Source: Vogesella sp. XCS3
GTDB lineage: Bacteria; Pseudomonadota; Gammaproteobacteria; Burkholderiales; Chromobacteriaceae
Direction: 5' to 3'
Length of the DNA: 64,000 bases
NCBI RefSeq assembly: GCF_020616155.1
Contig: NZ_CP085530.1
Location: forward strand, 867,501 to 931,500
Positions 1 to 8,685 of the stretch are shown here, in pieces. The notes under the pieces are model-generated. The model was given only the letters and a program-made list of their open reading frames with translations. It was not told where the DNA came from and did no database searches. The stretch's first letter is position 1. Every line of letters begins with the position of its first letter. Both the position numbers and the translations under genes were made by a program.

Positions 1-45
1 TTACCTGCAAAGCAGGCAAAACCAGGCAGCTAAAGCAAGGGGCGA

Positions 46-51
46 GTATAG
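46..51 (-). promoter_or_regulatory. possible -10 box of a divergent leftward promoter
   Basis: Read on the minus strand this hexamer is TATACT, a near-consensus sigma70 -10 element. It would fire out of the left edge of the window, away from moaC. No -35 was assigned and no gene body is visible, so this is only a pointer. Positions 1-234 otherwise hold no open frame I can support. Confidence 0.2.
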
Positions 52-234
52 CATGCAGCGTCAAATTGAACAGTGCGTGATGCCAGCGCCCTGTCCGGCC
101 AGCCAGACAGCCCTGGCAGCAACAGACCGGGGCGCATCAAAACAGCAGTTTGCCCGCCTCATGCTTCTGGCCGATTGTCGCCTGCCGCCGCTACAGGTAT
201 CGTGCCTGCCATATCCCTTTACCAAGCGAGCATC

Positions 235-732
235 ATGCCCACCCTTACCCACTTTGACGCCAGTGGCCAGGCGCACATGGTTGACGTAGGCCACAAGGCA
301 GAAACCCGACGCGTGGCGGTAGCCACCGGCCATATCACCATGCAGCCAGCCACCTACGCCCTGCTGCAGTCCGGCACCAGCAAGAAAGGCGACGTAATCG
401 GCATTGCCCGCATTGCAGCCATTCAAGGCAGCAAGCGCACTGCCGACCTGATTCCACTGTGCCACCCACTGGCGCTAAGTCGCGTAGCGGTAGATTTCAG
501 CGCCGAAGACGACGCCAGCCGCCTGCACATTACCGTTACCGCAGAAACCGTTGGCCGCACCGGTGTGGAAATGGAAGCCCTCAGCGCCGTGATGGCCGGT
601 TTGCTCACCGTATACGACATGCTCAAGGCTGTGGATCGCGGCATGGAAATCGCCGGGGTTCGGCTGCTGGAAAAGCAAGGTGGCAAAAGCGGGCATTGGC
701 ACGCCGGTGACAACGACCATTTGGGAACGTGA
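235..732 (+). CDS. moaC: cyclic pyranopterin monophosphate synthase MoaC
   Basis: The product is 165 residues, the usual MoaC length. MoaC works after MoaA in molybdenum cofactor synthesis, converting the 3',8-cyclic GTP intermediate into cyclic pyranopterin monophosphate. The family motif [10 protein letters not shown] is present near residue 70, and the catalytic Lys/Asp segment [13 protein letters not shown] lies near residue 125. The open frame extends upstream to 73, but the ATG at 235 gives the canonical N-terminus ([18 protein letters not shown]). The stop TGA is immediately followed by the ATG of the flavin reductase gene, so the two are probably co-transcribed. The other Moco gene here, moeA, is 3 kb away on the opposite strand. 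A short match to the dispersed GTTGGCCGCA repeat lies at 550-559. Confidence 0.95.
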   Translation: MPTLTHFDASGQAHMVDVGHKAETRRVAVATGHITMQPATYALLQSGTSKKGDVIGIARIAAIQGSKRTADLIPLCHPLALSRVAVDFSAEDDASRLHITVTAETVGRTGVEMEALSAVMAGLLTVYDMLKAVDRGMEIAGVRLLEKQGGKSGHWHAGDNDHLGT

Positions 733-1302
733 ATGATGGACACACTGCAAGACGTGCCTTTGGCGCAAGCCTACCGCCTGCTGAACCACGGCCCTACCGT
801 ACTGGTGAGTAGCGCGCACGCCGGCCAGCAAAACGTGATGGCCGCTGCCTGGGCCATGCCGCTGGACTTTGACCCGCCCAAAATACTGGTTGTCGTCGAC
901 AAGGCCACCCACACCCGCAAGCTGATGGAGGCCACAGGCGAGTTTGCCCTGAACGTACCGTGCCGCCATCAGGCTCAGGCGGTGGTGGCCGCTGGCAGTG
1001 CCAGCGGTGCCGATTGCGACAAGTTTGCCAGCAGTGGCCTGGTGCCGATGCCGGCACAGCGCATTGGTGCGCCACTGGTTGCCGGCTGCAGTGCCTATCT
1101 GGAATGCCGCATCATCCAGGAACCGCACAACCAGCAACAGTACGACCTGTTCATCGCCGAGGTCGTCGCCGCGCAAGCCGACAGCCGCGTCTTCAGCGAC
1201 GGCCGCTGGCATTTCGATGGCCATGACGGCCTGCGCAGCCTGCACCACGTGGCAGGTGGCGCCTTCTTCGTCAGCGGCGACATGGTCAGCGGCCAACCCT
1301 GA
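733..1302 (+). CDS. flavin reductase family protein (FMN-binding split barrel)
   Basis: The product is 189 residues and resembles the DIM6/NTAB flavin reductase family, which binds FMN in a split beta-barrel and reduces free flavin or serves as the reductase partner of a monooxygenase. The N-terminal stretch with PTVLVSSAHAGQQNVMAAAW and the following DPPKILVVVDKATHTRKL is the typical FMN phosphate/isoalloxazine-binding part. The ATG at 733 directly follows the moaC stop codon; a second in-frame ATG follows at 736. No monooxygenase partner is adjacent, so the substrate is unknown. Transcription probably ends at the palindromic terminator just downstream. Confidence 0.85.
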   Translation: MMDTLQDVPLAQAYRLLNHGPTVLVSSAHAGQQNVMAAAWAMPLDFDPPKILVVVDKATHTRKLMEATGEFALNVPCRHQAQAVVAAGSASGADCDKFASSGLVPMPAQRIGAPLVAGCSAYLECRIIQEPHNQQQYDLFIAEVVAAQADSRVFSDGRWHFDGHDGLRSLHHVAGGAFFVSGDMVSGQP

Positions 1303-1320
1303 ACCACCTCGCCTGACGCA

Positions 1321-1350
1321 ACAAACCCCGCCGCGGCGGGGTTTGTTTTT
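1321..1350 (+). terminator. rho-independent terminator, flavin reductase / exonuclease convergence
   Basis: A perfect 26-bp palindrome (1321-1346, arms ACAAACCCCGCCG) is followed by a T run on the plus strand. It lies between the convergent flavin reductase gene and the leftward exonuclease gene, so it can serve the plus strand and possibly both. Confidence 0.85.
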
Positions 1351-1369
1351 GAACGTTTGGCGCCACAAC

Positions 1370-1984
1370 TCAGGCCGTGGCCACTTGCTGCAGGTACTGC
1401 GCCACCTTGGCGGCGGGCACTTTCTGCAGCTTGCACAGCAGATCGTGACCGGGCTGGCGCACGCCGTGGCGTTGCTGCACGGTGTGCTGCAAGTACTGCC
1501 ACAGGTTGGCCGCCATTTCGGCGTCGGCCAGCGCGCGGTGCGCCCGACCGGTGGCCGGCAAGCCGGCCCAGCGCGTGAGCGTGCCCAGCTTGTGATCCGG
1601 CGCCGCGGGCAGCAGGCGGCGTGACAACAGCAGCGTGCAGGCAAAGTCTTGCTGGCGCTGCAGCCCCAGCAAACCCAGCTCGTAATCCCAGAACTTGCGG
1701 TCGAAGCTGGCGTTGTGCGCCACCAATGGTGCCGTACCCACAAAAGCGGCCGCCTCGCGCATGACCTGCGCGGCCGGCGGTGCTGCCTTGAGCATGGCAT
1801 TGCTGATGCCGGTGAGCTGCTGGATCATCGGCGGCACCCACACGCCGGCATTCATCAGGCTTTGATAACGATCCACCACCTGGCCGTTTTCCAGCAGCAC
1901 GATACCGATCTCGGTGGCGCGGCCATCCGCCCCAGGCCCGATACCCGTGGTTTCGAAATCGATAACGGCCAGCCTTTGCTTCAT
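1370..1984 (-). CDS. DnaQ-like 3'-5' exonuclease (DEDDh family)
   Basis: The 204-residue product carries the three exonuclease motifs: Exo I VIDFETTG at residues 7-14, Exo II AHNASFDRKFW in the middle, and Exo III HRALADAEMAA near residue 145, so it is a DEDDh-type two-metal-ion nuclease. It resembles stand-alone epsilon-like exonucleases rather than the Pol III proofreading subunit, which is longer and has a tau-binding tail. The frame extends upstream, but the ATG at 1984 fits the family start and overlaps the stop of the preceding small gene by four bases (ATGA), indicating translational coupling. The exact substrate cannot be told from the sequence. Confidence 0.85.
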   Translation of the reverse strand: MKQRLAVIDFETTGIGPGADGRATEIGIVLLENGQVVDRYQSLMNAGVWVPPMIQQLTGISNAMLKAAPPAAQVMREAAAFVGTAPLVAHNASFDRKFWDYELGLLGLQRQQDFACTLLLSRRLLPAAPDHKLGTLTRWAGLPATGRAHRALADAEMAANLWQYLQHTVQQRHGVRQPGHDLLCKLQKVPAAKVAQYLQQVATA

Positions 1985-2190
1985 GCCAGCGCCTGCTTGG
2001 CTGCCTCGGCAGGGCTCAGGCCATCGTAGAACATATCGGTATACCACTCGGCCTGTTCTTCGATGTGGTCTTGTGCTTCTGCCTCGCTAGCGCCGGCGGC
2101 TACCAGATGCGCTTCCACCTCGGTACACCAGGCCAGCAGCGCCAGGGTTTCGTCGTCCAGCTCGTCGATATCGTTTTTCTTGCGCGACAT
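1981..2190 (-). CDS. small conserved acidic hypothetical protein
   Basis: The predicted 69-residue product (MSRKKNDIDELDDETLALLA at the N-terminus) is acidic and alpha-helical in character, with no membrane segment. I do not recognise a named family. The ATG at 2190 is preferred over an upstream ATG at 2217 because AAAGGA lies at good distance before it. Its end overlaps the exonuclease start by four bases, so it is probably co-expressed with that nuclease. Whether it modulates the exonuclease is unknown. Confidence 0.7.
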   Translation of the reverse strand: MSRKKNDIDELDDETLALLAWCTEVEAHLVAAGASEAEAQDHIEEQAEWYTDMFYDGLSPAEAAKQALA

Positions 2191-2258
2191 GGTGTTTTCC
2201 TTTACTTGCTTCGTCATTTAACAGCCGCGCATTGTACGCAGCTTTTGCCTACCGCGCC

Positions 2259-3344
2259 CTAGCGCGTCATCAGGTCACCGTACACCAGGCCAGCTTGCGG
2301 CTTGCGCTTGGCCGATGGCGCGTCGTACAGCACCAGCCAGGCATCCTGCCCGGCCCAGTGCGGCGGCAGCCTGCACAGCGCCTCGGCGCGGTCGGTACCT
2401 TTGCCGTGCGGCAGCACCATATGCTCGGCCACGCCTTCCCACCACAAGGCCGCGCCCTCGCCCGCAGCCACTCCGGCGAGCGCTGCCCGCGCACCCAACC
2501 AGCGATACACACGCACAGCGCCATCCAGCACCATGGTCGGGCCCGCCAGCAACAGCAGGTCGTCGCCATCCAGGTGCAAATCGCGCACGCCTAGCCCGGC
2601 AAGCGGCAGAAAGTGCTTGCGGTACAGCAAGCCGCTATCATCCAGCGGCGCCAGGCGCAGCTCGCCTTTGCGCGCTTCCAGGCGTACCTCCAGCAGGCAA
2701 CTCCAGCCGCGAAGCACCGGCCCGCGCAGGCCCAGCAACAGCTTGCCATCTACGGCAGCCAACCCTTCTATGTCAAAGCCGTTGTCTTTGCCGGGTATGG
2801 CCATGAACGGCGCCAGTTGCGGGTCTTCGGCCAGCAGTGCTGTCAGTTCGTTATATTTCTTCTTGCCTTTCAGCGTAGCGGCCGTACGCCCGTCTGCCGT
2901 GTTTTTTTGCAGCGAGAACACACCATCGCCCTCGTCCAGCAGCGGGATGCGTGCCAGCAGGCAGCGATTACCATCGTGCGTTACCGTGGCCAGGCGCTTG
3001 AGGTTGGCCGCAGCATCACGCGCCGGCTGTGGCGCCTTGCGCTTGAGCCCGTGCGAGCCCACCAGCCACAAGTAGCCATCGGCCACCGCCAGGCCTTCCA
3101 GGTCGGCCTCGATATCGGCACTGTCTGGCAATGGCAGATAGTCAGACAGCGGGTAATGGCGGTCTGCCACAAAGTGCAGGCCTTGAGCTGTGCGATCGCG
3201 CAGCAGGCGGTCCAGGCCGCAGGCTTCGTCGCCAGCCACCCACAGCGTGTCGCCAATAGCCACCGCGCCGGACAGGTTATCGTGCACCAGCTGGGCGCTA
3301 TCCAGCGCCAGGCTTACCGCATTGACAGATAGTTTCTTGGGCAT
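2259..3344 (-). CDS. DUF3616 domain-containing protein
   Basis: The 361-residue product looks like a DUF3616 protein, a family of predicted beta-propeller-like proteins of unknown function. Visible features are repeated short beta-rich blocks such as DLEGLAVADGYLWLVGSHG (about residues 79-97) and FDIEGLAAVDGKLLLGLRGP (about 190-210). These repeat the same DIEGLA-x-x-DG pattern and support repeat blades. No signal peptide is evident. It lies just downstream of the ferredoxin gene on the same strand (22 bases apart) and may be part of the moeA-ferredoxin transcript. The family call rests on memory of the pattern, so moderate certainty. Confidence 0.75.
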   Translation of the reverse strand: MPKKLSVNAVSLALDSAQLVHDNLSGAVAIGDTLWVAGDEACGLDRLLRDRTAQGLHFVADRHYPLSDYLPLPDSADIEADLEGLAVADGYLWLVGSHGLKRKAPQPARDAAANLKRLATVTHDGNRCLLARIPLLDEGDGVFSLQKNTADGRTAATLKGKKKYNELTALLAEDPQLAPFMAIPGKDNGFDIEGLAAVDGKLLLGLRGPVLRGWSCLLEVRLEARKGELRLAPLDDSGLLYRKHFLPLAGLGVRDLHLDGDDLLLLAGPTMVLDGAVRVYRWLGARAALAGVAAGEGAALWWEGVAEHMVLPHGKGTDRAEALCRLPPHWAGQDAWLVLYDAPSAKRKPQAGLVYGDLMTR

Positions 3345-3366
3345 GGCATACCTCGGCTAAAGCGGG

Positions 3367-3708
3367 TTAATCGTCTGGCAGGCTGATGTGCCAAGGCACA
3401 TCGCCCACGTATAAATGGCAGGCCAGGCGTACCGTTTCCGGCGTATCCGGCCACTGCTCGCTCGCGGCCGCGCTGGTACTACACAGCCCTGCGCGCAGCA
3501 GCACGTTGCGCTCCTTGCGGCCAACCTCAACCTGCTGCGGCTGCGAAGCATGCTGCAGGCGCACGGCACAGGTGCCACAAGTACCCTGCCCGCAGCGCCA
3601 GTGCAGCGGCACATCATGAAAGCGCGCCACGTCGATCAGCGCATCGCCGGGGCTAGCCTCCAGCTCGGCAATGCACTGGCCGCCGCGCTCGAAAACCAGC
3701 CGTGTCAC
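3367..3708 (-). CDS. plant-type [2Fe-2S] ferredoxin, coupled to moeA
   Basis: The 113-residue product has the plant-type [2Fe-2S] ligand pattern: CGQGTCGTC (Cys-x4-Cys-x2-Cys) near residues 39-47 and a distal Cys in RLACHLYVG near residue 95. It should be a soluble one-electron carrier. The open frame runs further upstream inside moeA, but the GTG at 3708 overlaps the moeA stop as GTGA and gives a normal ferredoxin N-terminus (VTRLVFERGG). Such an overlap implies translational coupling with moeA. The partner enzyme is unknown; the position suggests electron supply to a Moco-linked step or molybdoenzyme, but that is inference. Confidence 0.8.
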   Translation of the reverse strand: MTRLVFERGGQCIAELEASPGDALIDVARFHDVPLHWRCGQGTCGTCAVRLQHASQPQQVEVGRKERNVLLRAGLCSTSAAASEQWPDTPETVRLACHLYVGDVPWHISLPDD

Positions 3709-4892
3709 AGCGCGTACACCGGCAGCATGTCGCCCGGCTGCACCAGCTGGCCTGGCTGCAAGCGCACCAGCGCATCGGCCCAGGCGCACGATGTCAGCAC
3801 GCCGGAGCCCTGGTTCGGGTAGCGTTGCAGCACCAGCTGGCCACCCTGCTGCGCCACGCGTACGCGCAGGTATTCTTCGCGGCGCGTATCCGGCTTGCGC
3901 CAGTCAAATGCAGCTGGCAGGTGGTAAAGCGGCTGCCACGCTGGCACCACCTCGCCCATGCGGGCACGCAGAAAATCGCGCACCAGTACGGCAAACGTCA
4001 CGTAACCCGATACCGGGTTGCCCGGCAGGCCGATAAAGTCAGCCTCGCCCACGCGGCCACTGGCCAGCGGCTTGCCGGGTTTGATGGCGATTTTCCACAG
4101 CTGCAGCTCGCCCTCGGCTTCTACCGCTGCTTTGACGTGATCTTCCTCGCCCACCGATACGCCACCACAGGTCATCACCACGTCGGCCTGGGCAGCGGCA
4201 TCGCGCAGCGCCTGGCGTGTCGCGGCCAAGGTATCGGGGATAATGCCCAGATCCAGCACCTGGCAGCCCAGCGCACGCAGCGCCGGCACCAGCCAGTAGC
4301 GGTTGGAGTTGTAGATTTTGCCGGCACCGGCTGGCGTACCCGGCTCCACCAGCTCGTCGCCGGTAAAGAACACCGCCACACGCAGCTGGCGGTATACCTG
4401 CAGGCTAGCCACACCGATGGAAGCCGCCAAGCCCAGGTCGGCGTCTTGCAGACGTTGGCCGCAGGCCAGCACCGTTTGGCCGCTGGCAATGTCTTCGCCA
4501 CGGCGGCGTATGTTCTGGCCGGCGCTGACTGGCGCCGTAAAACGCACGCTACCATCCGGCTGCACCTCGGCCTGCTCCTGCATCACCACGGCGTCGGCCA
4601 GCGGTGGCACCGGAGCACCAGTAAAGATGCGCGCGGCGCTGGACGCCAGCAGTGGCTGTGGCACGCTGCCGGCCGGTATGCGCTGGCTTACCGGCAACGC
4701 GGCAGCCGCATCGGCGGCGCGCACGGCGTAGCCATCCATGGCGCTATTGTCACAAGGGGGCACATCCACGGTGGAGACCAGGTCTTGCGCCAGCACACGA
4801 CCAGCGGCGGCCAGCAGGCCGACAGTTTCGGTAGCGGCAGGCACACGGGCGCGCGACAGCAGCCAGTCGCGAGTTTGCTCTACGGTTTGCAT
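3705..4892 (-). CDS. moeA: molybdopterin molybdenumtransferase MoeA
   Basis: The 395-residue product is a full-length MoeA, which inserts molybdate into adenylylated molybdopterin in the last step of Moco synthesis. Diagnostic stretches are DNSAMDGYAVRA near residue 48 (active-site region), RRRGEDIASGQ near 128, FFTGDELVEPG near 174, the molybdopterin-binding GGVSVGEEDHVK near 243, and FIGLPGNPVSGYVTF near 290. The ATG at 4892 starts the standard N-terminus. Its stop overlaps the GTG of the ferredoxin gene. A hairpin upstream separates it from the gene at 4966-5172. Confidence 0.95.
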   Translation of the reverse strand: MQTVEQTRDWLLSRARVPAATETVGLLAAAGRVLAQDLVSTVDVPPCDNSAMDGYAVRAADAAAALPVSQRIPAGSVPQPLLASSAARIFTGAPVPPLADAVVMQEQAEVQPDGSVRFTAPVSAGQNIRRRGEDIASGQTVLACGQRLQDADLGLAASIGVASLQVYRQLRVAVFFTGDELVEPGTPAGAGKIYNSNRYWLVPALRALGCQVLDLGIIPDTLAATRQALRDAAAQADVVMTCGGVSVGEEDHVKAAVEAEGELQLWKIAIKPGKPLASGRVGEADFIGLPGNPVSGYVTFAVLVRDFLRARMGEVVPAWQPLYHLPAAFDWRKPDTRREEYLRVRVAQQGGQLVLQRYPNQGSGVLTSCAWADALVRLQPGQLVQPGDMLPVYAL

Positions 4893-4915
4893 GAGTCGGA
4901 TAGCATGAATGACAA

Positions 4916-4943
4916 AAGCCGCATCTTCTCACAGACGCGGCTT
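4916..4943 (-). terminator. hairpin, probable terminator of the rnhB-side operon
   Basis: Arms AAGCCGC (4916-4922) and GCGGCTT (4937-4943) form a short stem; on the minus strand it is followed by TTTTG. It lies just past the small gene ending at 4966 and before moeA, so it could end the upstream leftward operon. The stem is short, hence low certainty. Confidence 0.4.
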
Positions 4944-4965
4944 GTACGGTAATACGGCTATCGGC

Positions 4966-5172
4966 CTAGGCTGCCACAGGATTGGCCGCAGGCGGGTCTT
5001 CGAAACGCTTCCAGTCGGTAATCAGGATATGCGGCAGCTGCAGGCTGCCAGCCAGGCGCTTTTCGATATCTTCCAGCACATGGTGGTTATGAATCGTGCC
5101 GGCAAGTGTGATCTCGGCATGACGGCTTACCGGGTTACCCGGCGTAACAAACCAGATGCAATAACGATTCAT
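4966..5172 (-). CDS. small hypothetical protein
   Basis: A 68-residue product beginning MNRYCIWFVTPGNPVSRHAE. It has no membrane segment and no family I recognise. The open frame continues upstream, but that part overlaps the glycosylase gene; the ATG at 5172 lies just after the glycosylase gene ends at 5195 (22-base gap), which fits an independent small gene at the end of the operon. The Shine-Dalgarno signal is weak. Confidence 0.5.
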   Translation of the reverse strand: MNRYCIWFVTPGNPVSRHAEITLAGTIHNHHVLEDIEKRLAGSLQLPHILITDWKRFEDPPAANPVAA

Positions 5173-5194
5173 GAAAGGCACCCGCGAAATAGGC

Positions 5195-5677
5195 TTAAAC
5201 CATATATCGGCGCAGCGCCTGCCATTCTTGAAGTTTTTTATCGAAAGCCAGCGTATGCGCCGGGCTGCTGGACGGCAGCACCAGTACATCCACGCCGCAG
5301 CCAGCCAAAACCGGTGCCGCCTTGCCTGCGGTCTGGCCATTAAACGCCACCGCCTGCAAGGCCGGCAGCGTGGCCACCAGCGCCGCCAGCGGGTTGGCGC
5401 GCGCATCGCGGATAGCGCTATCGAGGCTGCCGCTACGCGTGGCCTCGGCCACCACGTCCCACAGCCCTACACCCAATGCCTGCATGGTCGCCAGGCGCTG
5501 CGGGTACGGCAATGCGGCCAACTCGCCGCCGGCCACCACACCCAACAGGCGCCAGAACTGGTTGCGCGGGTGGGCATAATACTGCGCCGCCGCCAGCGAG
5601 GCATCACCGGGCAAGGAGCCCAGAATCAGCACACGGGTGCCGGTATCGACTACCGGCGGAAAGCTGGCTTTGCGCAT
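5195..5677 (-). CDS. hypoxanthine/uracil-DNA glycosylase-family protein (DNA-deoxyinosine glycosylase type)
   Basis: The 160-residue product resembles the DNA-deoxyinosine glycosylase group within the uracil-DNA glycosylase superfamily, which removes deaminated adenine from DNA. The motif-1 region VLILGSLPGDASL is followed by QYYAHPRNQFWRLLG, characteristic of this group. Further along are VAFNGQTAGK and a C-terminal LPSSSPAHTLAFDKKLQEW segment (motif 2, substrate loop). The chosen ATG at 5677 is 10 bases past the rnhB stop; the longer frame would run into rnhB. A TGCGGCCAACTTT variant of the dispersed repeat overlaps the start codon region (5677-5689). Confidence 0.8.
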   Translation of the reverse strand: MRKASFPPVVDTGTRVLILGSLPGDASLAAAQYYAHPRNQFWRLLGVVAGGELAALPYPQRLATMQALGVGLWDVVAEATRSGSLDSAIRDARANPLAALVATLPALQAVAFNGQTAGKAAPVLAGCGVDVLVLPSSSPAHTLAFDKKLQEWQALRRYMV

Positions 5678-5687
5678 GCGGCCAACT

Positions 5688-6272
5688 TTAAAACAGGCTG
5701 CCCTGCTCGGCGGCCAGCTGCAGGCGCACCGGGCCAAAACTGCGGCGATGCTCGGCCAATGCGCCGTGCCGCGCCAATGCCTTCATGTGCTCGGCCGTGG
5801 GGTAACCTTTATGGCGGGCAAAACCGTACTGCGGGTGCAGCGCGTCCAGTGCAATCATCTCGGCATCGCGCGCGGTCTTGGCCAGGATGGACGCAGCGGA
5901 GATTTCCTGCACCTTGGCGTCGCCCTTCACAATAGCCTCGGCCGGCAGCGTTAGCGTCTTGGGGATTTTATTGCCGTCGATCAGCACCTTGCCGGGGGTG
6001 ATGGCCAGGCCATCGACCGCACGCACCATAGCCAGCATGGTGGCCTGGAAAATATTGTGCTGATCAATTTCGGCCGCTGTAGCGCTGGCGATATGCCAAG
6101 CCAGCGCTTTTTCCTTGATCTCCAGCGCCAGCGCAGCGCGCCGCGCCTCGCTGAGCTTTTTGGAGTCGGCCAGGCCGACAATGGGCCGCGCCGGGTCCAG
6201 AATGACAGCCGCAGTAAACACCGAGCCGATCAGCGGGCCGCGGCCGGCTTCGTCCACACCGCAGATCAGCAT
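5688..6272 (-). CDS. rnhB: ribonuclease HII
   Basis: The 194-residue product is a typical bacterial RNase HII, which cuts the RNA strand of RNA-DNA hybrids and removes misincorporated ribonucleotides. The catalytic carboxylates are visible as [10 protein letters not shown] (Asp7, Glu8), LIDGN (Asp99) and VKGDAK (Asp118). The ATG at 6272 overlaps the lpxB stop by seven bases, so it is the distal gene of the lpxD-fabZ-lpxA-lpxB-rnhB series, an order common in proteobacteria. Confidence 0.96.
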   Translation of the reverse strand: MLICGVDEAGRGPLIGSVFTAAVILDPARPIVGLADSKKLSEARRAALALEIKEKALAWHIASATAAEIDQHNIFQATMLAMVRAVDGLAITPGKVLIDGNKIPKTLTLPAEAIVKGDAKVQEISAASILAKTARDAEMIALDALHPQYGFARHKGYPTAEHMKALARHGALAEHRRSFGPVRLQLAAEQGSLF

Positions 6273-7435
6273 CGCGCCACCTTCAGGATGGCCTCGGCCG
6301 CCAGCCGTGCCGAATCGGCCTTCAGGCTATGATGCAACGCGGTAAAGGTATCAATGATGTCTTGCCGGCTATCCTGGTTGTCGTACAGCTCGGCTACGGC
6401 AGCGGTAAGCTTTTCTACCGTCGCCTCTTTCTGCAACAGTTCCGGCACTACAAAACGTTTGGCCAGGATATTGGGCAGGCCGACGTAGGGCAGCTTGAGC
6501 TTGCGCTTGACCAGCTGGTAGGTAAGCCACGACAACTTGTAGCTGATCACCATCGGTTTTTTGGTGAGCGCCACTTCCAGCGTGGCCGTCCCGCTAGTAA
6601 CCAGCACCACGTCGGCAGCGATCATCGCCATCTGGGCATGGCCAAACAGCTTGCGGATAGGCAGATCCCACGCCTTGTGGCGGGTCAGCAGCTGGTCGAA
6701 CTGGTCCATGGTTGGCCGCGTGGCTAGCGGCACCAGAAACTGCGCGTCCGGGTAGCGCGCCAGCAGCTGGCGTGCCACATCCAGATACAGGCCGCCCATA
6801 AACTCCAGCTCGCTCTTGCGGCTGCCTGGCAACAAGGCAAAAACCGGCACGGCTTTGGGCAGGCCCAGCTGTTCGCGCATGGCGTTCTGGTCCGGCGCGA
6901 TATCGATCTCGCTGGCCAGCGGGTGGCCGACAAAGGTGGCCGGCACGCCGGCAGCGTCGTACAGCGGTTTTTCCATGGGGAACAGGCACAGCACCTGGTC
7001 GGCGCTATCGCCGATCTTCACCACGCGCTCCGGCCGCCACGCCCACACCGACGGGCTGACGTAGTGCACCGTGCGCAGGCCGGCCTGCTTCAGCCACTTT
7101 TCCAGCCCCAGATTGAAATCCGGGGCGTCGATACCGATAAACACGTCGGGCTTTTCGGCCAGCAGCGTATCGCGTAGCGTGCGGCGGATACGCAGCAGCT
7201 CGGGCAGGCGCGACAGCACCTCTACGTAGCCACGCACGGCCAGCCGCTCTTGTGGTACCTGGCTGGTAAAACCGCGCGCCAGCATGCGCGGGCCGCCGAT
7301 GCCGGCAAACTCGACATCGGGGTGCGCCGCCTTCAGCGCGCCCATCAAATGGGCGCCCAACAGGTCGCCCGAGGCCTCGCCGGCGACCATGGCCACCTTG
7401 AGCGCACCCGGGCGGGTAAACAGCTTGTCTGTCAT
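6266..7435 (-). CDS. lpxB: lipid-A-disaccharide synthase
   Basis: The 389-residue product is LpxB, which joins UDP-2,3-diacylglucosamine and lipid X into the lipid A disaccharide at the inner-membrane surface. The N-terminal [16 protein letters not shown] motif, [27 protein letters not shown] (here [15 protein letters not shown]) and [11 protein letters not shown] stretches are family hallmarks. It starts with ATG at 7435, three bases after the lpxA stop. A GTTGGCCGCG repeat core lies inside it at 6711-6720. Confidence 0.97.
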   Translation of the reverse strand: MTDKLFTRPGALKVAMVAGEASGDLLGAHLMGALKAAHPDVEFAGIGGPRMLARGFTSQVPQERLAVRGYVEVLSRLPELLRIRRTLRDTLLAEKPDVFIGIDAPDFNLGLEKWLKQAGLRTVHYVSPSVWAWRPERVVKIGDSADQVLCLFPMEKPLYDAAGVPATFVGHPLASEIDIAPDQNAMREQLGLPKAVPVFALLPGSRKSELEFMGGLYLDVARQLLARYPDAQFLVPLATRPTMDQFDQLLTRHKAWDLPIRKLFGHAQMAMIAADVVLVTSGTATLEVALTKKPMVISYKLSWLTYQLVKRKLKLPYVGLPNILAKRFVVPELLQKEATVEKLTAAVAELYDNQDSRQDIIDTFTALHHSLKADSARLAAEAILKVARC

Positions 7436-7438
7436 GGT

Positions 7439-8215
7439 CTAACGGATAATGCCGCGGCTGGCAGCAGCAAAGAAACGGACAAATGCGGCCAACTCTTCCT
7501 TGCCGGTAGCGGCTTCGGTTTCGATCTCGGCACGGGCATCATCAAACGGCAAGCCTTTACGGTACAGCGCTTTGTAGGCATTGCGGATGGTACGAATCTG
7601 CTCGGGGCTGAAACCGCGACGCTTCAGACCTTCGGCATTGATACCGGCCGGCACAGCGCGGTTGCCGTGCGCCATCACGTACGGCGGCACGTCTTGCGCC
7701 ACGGCACTGGAGAAGGCGGTCATGGCGTGGTCGCCAATGTGGCAGAACTGGTGCACGCTGGTAAAGCCACCCAGAATCACCCAGTCACCCACGTGGACGT
7801 GGCCGCCCAGCGTGGCGTTGTTGGCAAAAATGGTGTTGTCACCAATCTGGCAATCGTGGCCCAGGTGGACGTAGGCCATGATCCAGTTGTTATTGCCCAG
7901 GCGCGTTACGCCGACATCTTGCGCGGTACCGATATTGAAGGTGCAGAACTCGCGGATGGTGTTGCCATCGCCGATTTCCAGGCGTGTCGGCTCGCCAGCG
8001 TATTTCTTGTCTTGCGGTACGGCGCCCAGCGAGCAGAACTGGAAGATACGGTTGTTCTTGCCGATGCTGGTATGGCCTTCGATCACCACGTGCGGCCCTA
8101 CCCAGGTACCACTACCAATGCTGACATTGGCACCGATGATGCTGTAGGCGCCGATTTCCACGTCATCGGCAATCTGCGCGCCATCAGCAATGATGGCGGT
8201 AGGATGAATGGCCAT
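7439..8215 (-). CDS. lpxA: UDP-N-acetylglucosamine acyltransferase LpxA
   Basis: The 258-residue product starts lipid A synthesis by transferring a 3-hydroxyacyl chain from ACP to UDP-GlcNAc. It shows the left-handed beta-helix hexapeptide repeats ([16 protein letters not shown] and onward) and the catalytic-His region in the middle of the helix. The frame extends eight codons upstream into fabZ, but [12 protein letters not shown] at 8215 is the family start and has an AGGT ribosome-binding site in the short gap after fabZ. Confidence 0.97.
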   Translation of the reverse strand: MAIHPTAIIADGAQIADDVEIGAYSIIGANVSIGSGTWVGPHVVIEGHTSIGKNNRIFQFCSLGAVPQDKKYAGEPTRLEIGDGNTIREFCTFNIGTAQDVGVTRLGNNNWIMAYVHLGHDCQIGDNTIFANNATLGGHVHVGDWVILGGFTSVHQFCHIGDHAMTAFSSAVAQDVPPYVMAHGNRAVPAGINAEGLKRRGFSPEQIRTIRNAYKALYRKGLPFDDARAEIETEAATGKEELAAFVRFFAAASRGIIR

Positions 8216-8217
8216 AT

Positions 8218-8685
8218 TTATACCTCGCGTTTGGCACACATGATTTGCGCTTCACAGGCCACCTGGCCGTCTACCAGCGCACGGGCGTTGTACTTGGCGA
8301 TACCGCGCTTCATGGCCAGCTGTTCTACTTCCAGCGTCAGCTGGTCGCCTGGCACGACCTGACGCTTGAAGCGGGCATTATCGATGCCGACAAAGAAGTA
8401 CAGCTCGTTTTCCGGGCGCTCGCCTTCGCTGCGGATCGACAGAATACCGGCAGCCTGCGCCAGGGCTTCGATGATCAGTACACCTGGCATCACCGGGTAT
8501 TGTTCGAAATGGCCCATGAAGAACGGCTCGTTGATGGTCACGTTCTTGATGGCCTTGATGCGTTCGTTGGCCACAAACTCGGTCACACGGTCTACCAGCA
8601 GAAACGGGTAACGGTGCGGCAGGTAGCGCATGATCTCGCGTACGTCGATGGATACGGCAGCGTCGTTATTCACGGCTTCAGTCAT
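8218..8685 (-). CDS. fabZ: 3-hydroxyacyl-[acyl-carrier-protein] dehydratase FabZ
   Basis: The 155-residue product is FabZ, the hot-dog-fold dehydratase of fatty acid elongation. Signature segments are [13 protein letters not shown] (about residues 22-34), the catalytic-His motif [14 protein letters not shown] (about 57-70) with the following Glu in [10 protein letters not shown]. Its ATG at 8685 overlaps the lpxD stop (8682) by four bases. Located in the lpx cluster, it balances fatty acid and lipid A supply from the shared hydroxyacyl-ACP pool. Confidence 0.97.
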   Translation of the reverse strand: MTEAVNNDAAVSIDVREIMRYLPHRYPFLLVDRVTEFVANERIKAIKNVTINEPFFMGHFEQYPVMPGVLIIEALAQAAGILSIRSEGERPENELYFFVGIDNARFKRQVVPGDQLTLEVEQLAMKRGIAKYNARALVDGQVACEAQIMCAKREV

